Assembly (NCBI GenBank): GCA_964460665.1
Contig: CAYWSL010000003.1
Coordinates: 1-64,000 of the forward strand
Source of the DNA: K23-9 sp964460665
GTDB lineage: Bacteria > Planctomycetota > Planctomycetia > Pirellulales > Pirellulaceae
DNA length: 64,000 bases
Direction of reading: 5' to 3'
Under the pieces are notes generated by a model. It saw only the letters and a list, made by a program, of their open reading frames with translations, did not search any database and had not been told where the DNA came from. The translations under genes and the position numbers were made by a program. Below are positions 63,401-64,000 of this stretch, piece by piece (position 1 is the stretch's first letter; every line of letters starts with the position of its first letter).

Positions 63401-63998
63401 GCAGTACTTTTGTGTCTTGGTGTCGACGCAGCCATGTAAACGCATCCACCAAGTCAATCTCTTTGGGCAAGTTTGGAATCTTCTTTCGCATTCTGCGTAA
63501 GATTCGAGTCTCTGTTTCATCGGGGGTGGCTTCGATATAGATCGTCGTAATTTCGTCTGGCAATAGCGGTAATAACCCCGCTTTGACAAGCGAGGACTTT
63601 CCGCATCCTGATGGTCCATACACGAGCCCGACTGAAAAGGTCTTTTCGCGGTCTGCCTCGTCGATCCTCGATTTCCAAAAGTGGATGCACTCTGGCAGTC
63701 CGTGGCGATTGCGGGGGCCTGGTAGTAAATCGACAAAGAAATCAGCGTCACCCGCATCAAACGATCGCAGCCCTTTTGGCTCTACACGCTGTTGCTGCTT
63801 TCCTTCTTGGTGTCCTCCCCGCCAATGCAGTAAGTCTTCGGCGAATTCAGCCGCTGTCGTGTATCGATCTGAGGCTCGCTTGGATAAAGCTTTTAGGCAA
63901 ATGCGTTCCAGTTCGACTGGGATGCTCTCGTTGATGTCGCGAGGTCGAATCGGATCGTCAGCAATGATTCGATGATAGAGTTCGTTCCTAGTGCTGCC
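60429..63998 (-). CDS. Ser/Thr protein kinase - STAND NTPase - FGE-sulfatase-domain protein (5' end beyond window)
   Basis: Partial: the frame is open to the window edge. The first residues seen are the C-terminal lobe of a protein kinase (STRNELYHRIIADDPIRPRD, LERICLKALSKRASDRYTTA). Then a linker and a STAND-type NTPase with Walker A in VYGPSGCGKSSLVKAGLLPL and a Walker B-like VLLVLDQFEQWLHAH. A membrane helix follows (FLLGCVCLTAVIASGMII), then a long helical repeat region, and a C-terminal formylglycine-enzyme-like domain of about 270 residues (GYRLLTEEEWECVCRAGTTT, NPWGFFDVVGNMTEWC, VHRGGDFNKSAANFRSASRT, GFRVGC). This order is typical of planctomycete signalling giants. Catalytic Cys pair of true FGE is not evident, so the last domain probably binds rather than oxidises. 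An ATG-like codon at 63623 is inside the NTPase and not the start. Confidence 0.88.
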   Translation of the reverse strand, partial: GSTRNELYHRIIADDPIRPRDINESIPVELERICLKALSKRASDRYTTAAEFAEDLLHWRGGHQEGKQQQRVEPKGLRSFDAGDADFFVDLLPGPRNRHGLPECIHFWKSRIDEADREKTFSVGLVYGPSGCGKSSLVKAGLLPLLPDEITTIYIEATPDETETRILRRMRKKIPNLPKEIDLVDAFTWLRRHQDTKVLLVLDQFEQWLHAHRVDHDTSLVKALRQCDGETTQTLIMVRDDFAMAAARFFDKLDIPIAQGENFSTVDLFDQDHAAQVLIKFGQAFGKLPAKANRLTDDEHDFVASVVDGLASDGKVVPVQLALFSEMIKNKRWAPSTLEEVGGTEGVGVNFLEDTFCSRSANPSHRRHEHAARKVLQKLLPNVGTDIKGHMRSHDELAIAAGYPEQSMEFNELMRILDGNLRLITPTDPEGVRTESGSSSATQFYQLTHDYLVQTLRVWLNQKQQETRSGRAELRLAERSAMWNAKPESRQLPSLWEYLSIVGLASRQRRTQAEHKMMAMANRFYGLRFLLGCVCLTAVIASGMIIRQQVRDANHRTRVSGLVDQLLVAEVKDVPKIALLLEHEPPQHTKLVRTIADDVSRPTSDRLRCNFVLAKAEGDRASQLARDAMESTVPLLRLIRDRLESLGDALPEEITNELWAVVRSDAEEQRRHLCAASLLAVTDPSSDQWLQASPTVINATLSESPQEIDQWVALLRPVAPMLTPEWEKRFFESSTTANDLAVASRALSQYADADLLCNLLLDARPEQSALLAPGITSHEDKVAAFMNEVVSNQVDTDGQKALSHRAMTNAIVTLVRLGQVSMINKTLGRSGDATVRSTFILEAHDHGLTPEELHAAFKKMTDPIGRQAVLLALEPYTAREFLNQTDREFTQTLKQLVRESQFATERSAAELLLRRRGLEQEIGVVKTELACPMAQASDALNERDWWINSERHVMCVMRGPQRFDFGSAKSEPGQSDKESLRQVVLSHDFAVSAHEVSVPQYLRFRPDAQFAYATDLEEELAANKVSLLDAIKYCRWLSEQEGVPEEQMCFPAIDQITEEDVFLDEEHRMRSGYRLLTEEEWECVCRAGTTTPWFIGSESLHLNHFAWGFSNSNDRPHGVGRKMPNPWGFFDVVGNMTEWCAAMKNESFVHRGGDFNKSAANFRSASRTTQSKTGYSFNGFRVGCTITFE

Positions 63999-64000
63999 CT

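Noticed and set aside
63398..63760. Separate 120-residue gene and a start at 63623 for the NTPase
   Set aside because: The main frame continues upstream with clear kinase and linker sequence, so both are inside the larger gene.

Overview
The window reads as a chromosomal segment of a planctomycete, most likely a Pirellulaceae/Rhodopirellula-type bacterium. The evidence is the mix of families: three formylglycine sulfatases, two sets of cytochrome-like DUF1592 plus DUF1552 proteins, a PEP-CTERM protein, the small basic PVC signature protein, a kinase/STAND/formylglycine-enzyme-like giant, two tandem ClpP subunits, and few clear Shine-Dalgarno sites. It is a draft scaffold: two runs of exactly 100 N (13949-14048, 25937-26036) are each flanked by identical sequence on both sides.

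Layout. 1-2 kb: a tRNA-Glu-like gene and two clpP genes, all on the minus strand. 2.2-10.5 kb: glgX (-), purM (+), a Tsp/Prc-type periplasmic protease (+), a GNAT acetyltransferase (+) and a DUF2314-like protein (-). 10.5-17 kb: a large secreted DUF5060/glycosidase-like protein, a degenerate endonuclease/exonuclease/phosphatase-fold membrane protein and a sulfatase with a hairpin-rich leader, all (-). 17.0-18.5 kb: a broken integrase N-terminus and a secreted terpene-cyclase-repeat protein with a CxxCH motif. 18.5-27.3 kb: an E2 acyltransferase gene, two glycosyltransferases, an S46 dipeptidyl-peptidase, a flippase-like membrane protein, the PVC signature protein and a fatty acid desaturase. 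27.4-34 kb: a PEP-CTERM protein, two sulfatases, a striking protein combining a type II secretion ATPase N-domain with a major-vault-protein/SPFH-like core, and a small Cys-rich protein. 34-38 kb: pepN and a glycosyltransferase.

38.1-53.4 kb holds two operons that face each other. The plus-strand one is EF-hand protein, DUF1592, DUF1552. The minus-strand one is a 1326-residue TIM-barrel/cytochrome c/propeller/azurin protein, DUF1592, DUF1552, an isochorismatase-ThuA fusion and a membrane protein. All this looks like exported redox or polysaccharide-associated machinery typical of planctomycetes. 53.5-60.4 kb: a degenerate ORF, an AhpD-like protein, then a minus-strand cluster of multidomain glycosyltransferases, two of which share a Cys-rich N-terminal module. 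60.4-64 kb: the 3' part of a Ser/Thr kinase-STAND NTPase-FGE-domain gene that runs off the window edge.

Most unusual items: the vault-like protein at 31815-33554, the azurin-tailed giant at 49453-53433, the collagen-glycosyltransferase-like triple fusion at 54332-56443, the shared Cys module in 56457-59979, the pseudo-enzyme at 14111-15184, and the structured leader with a terminator at 16910-16982. All family assignments come from reading motifs and remembered family sequences; no search was run.
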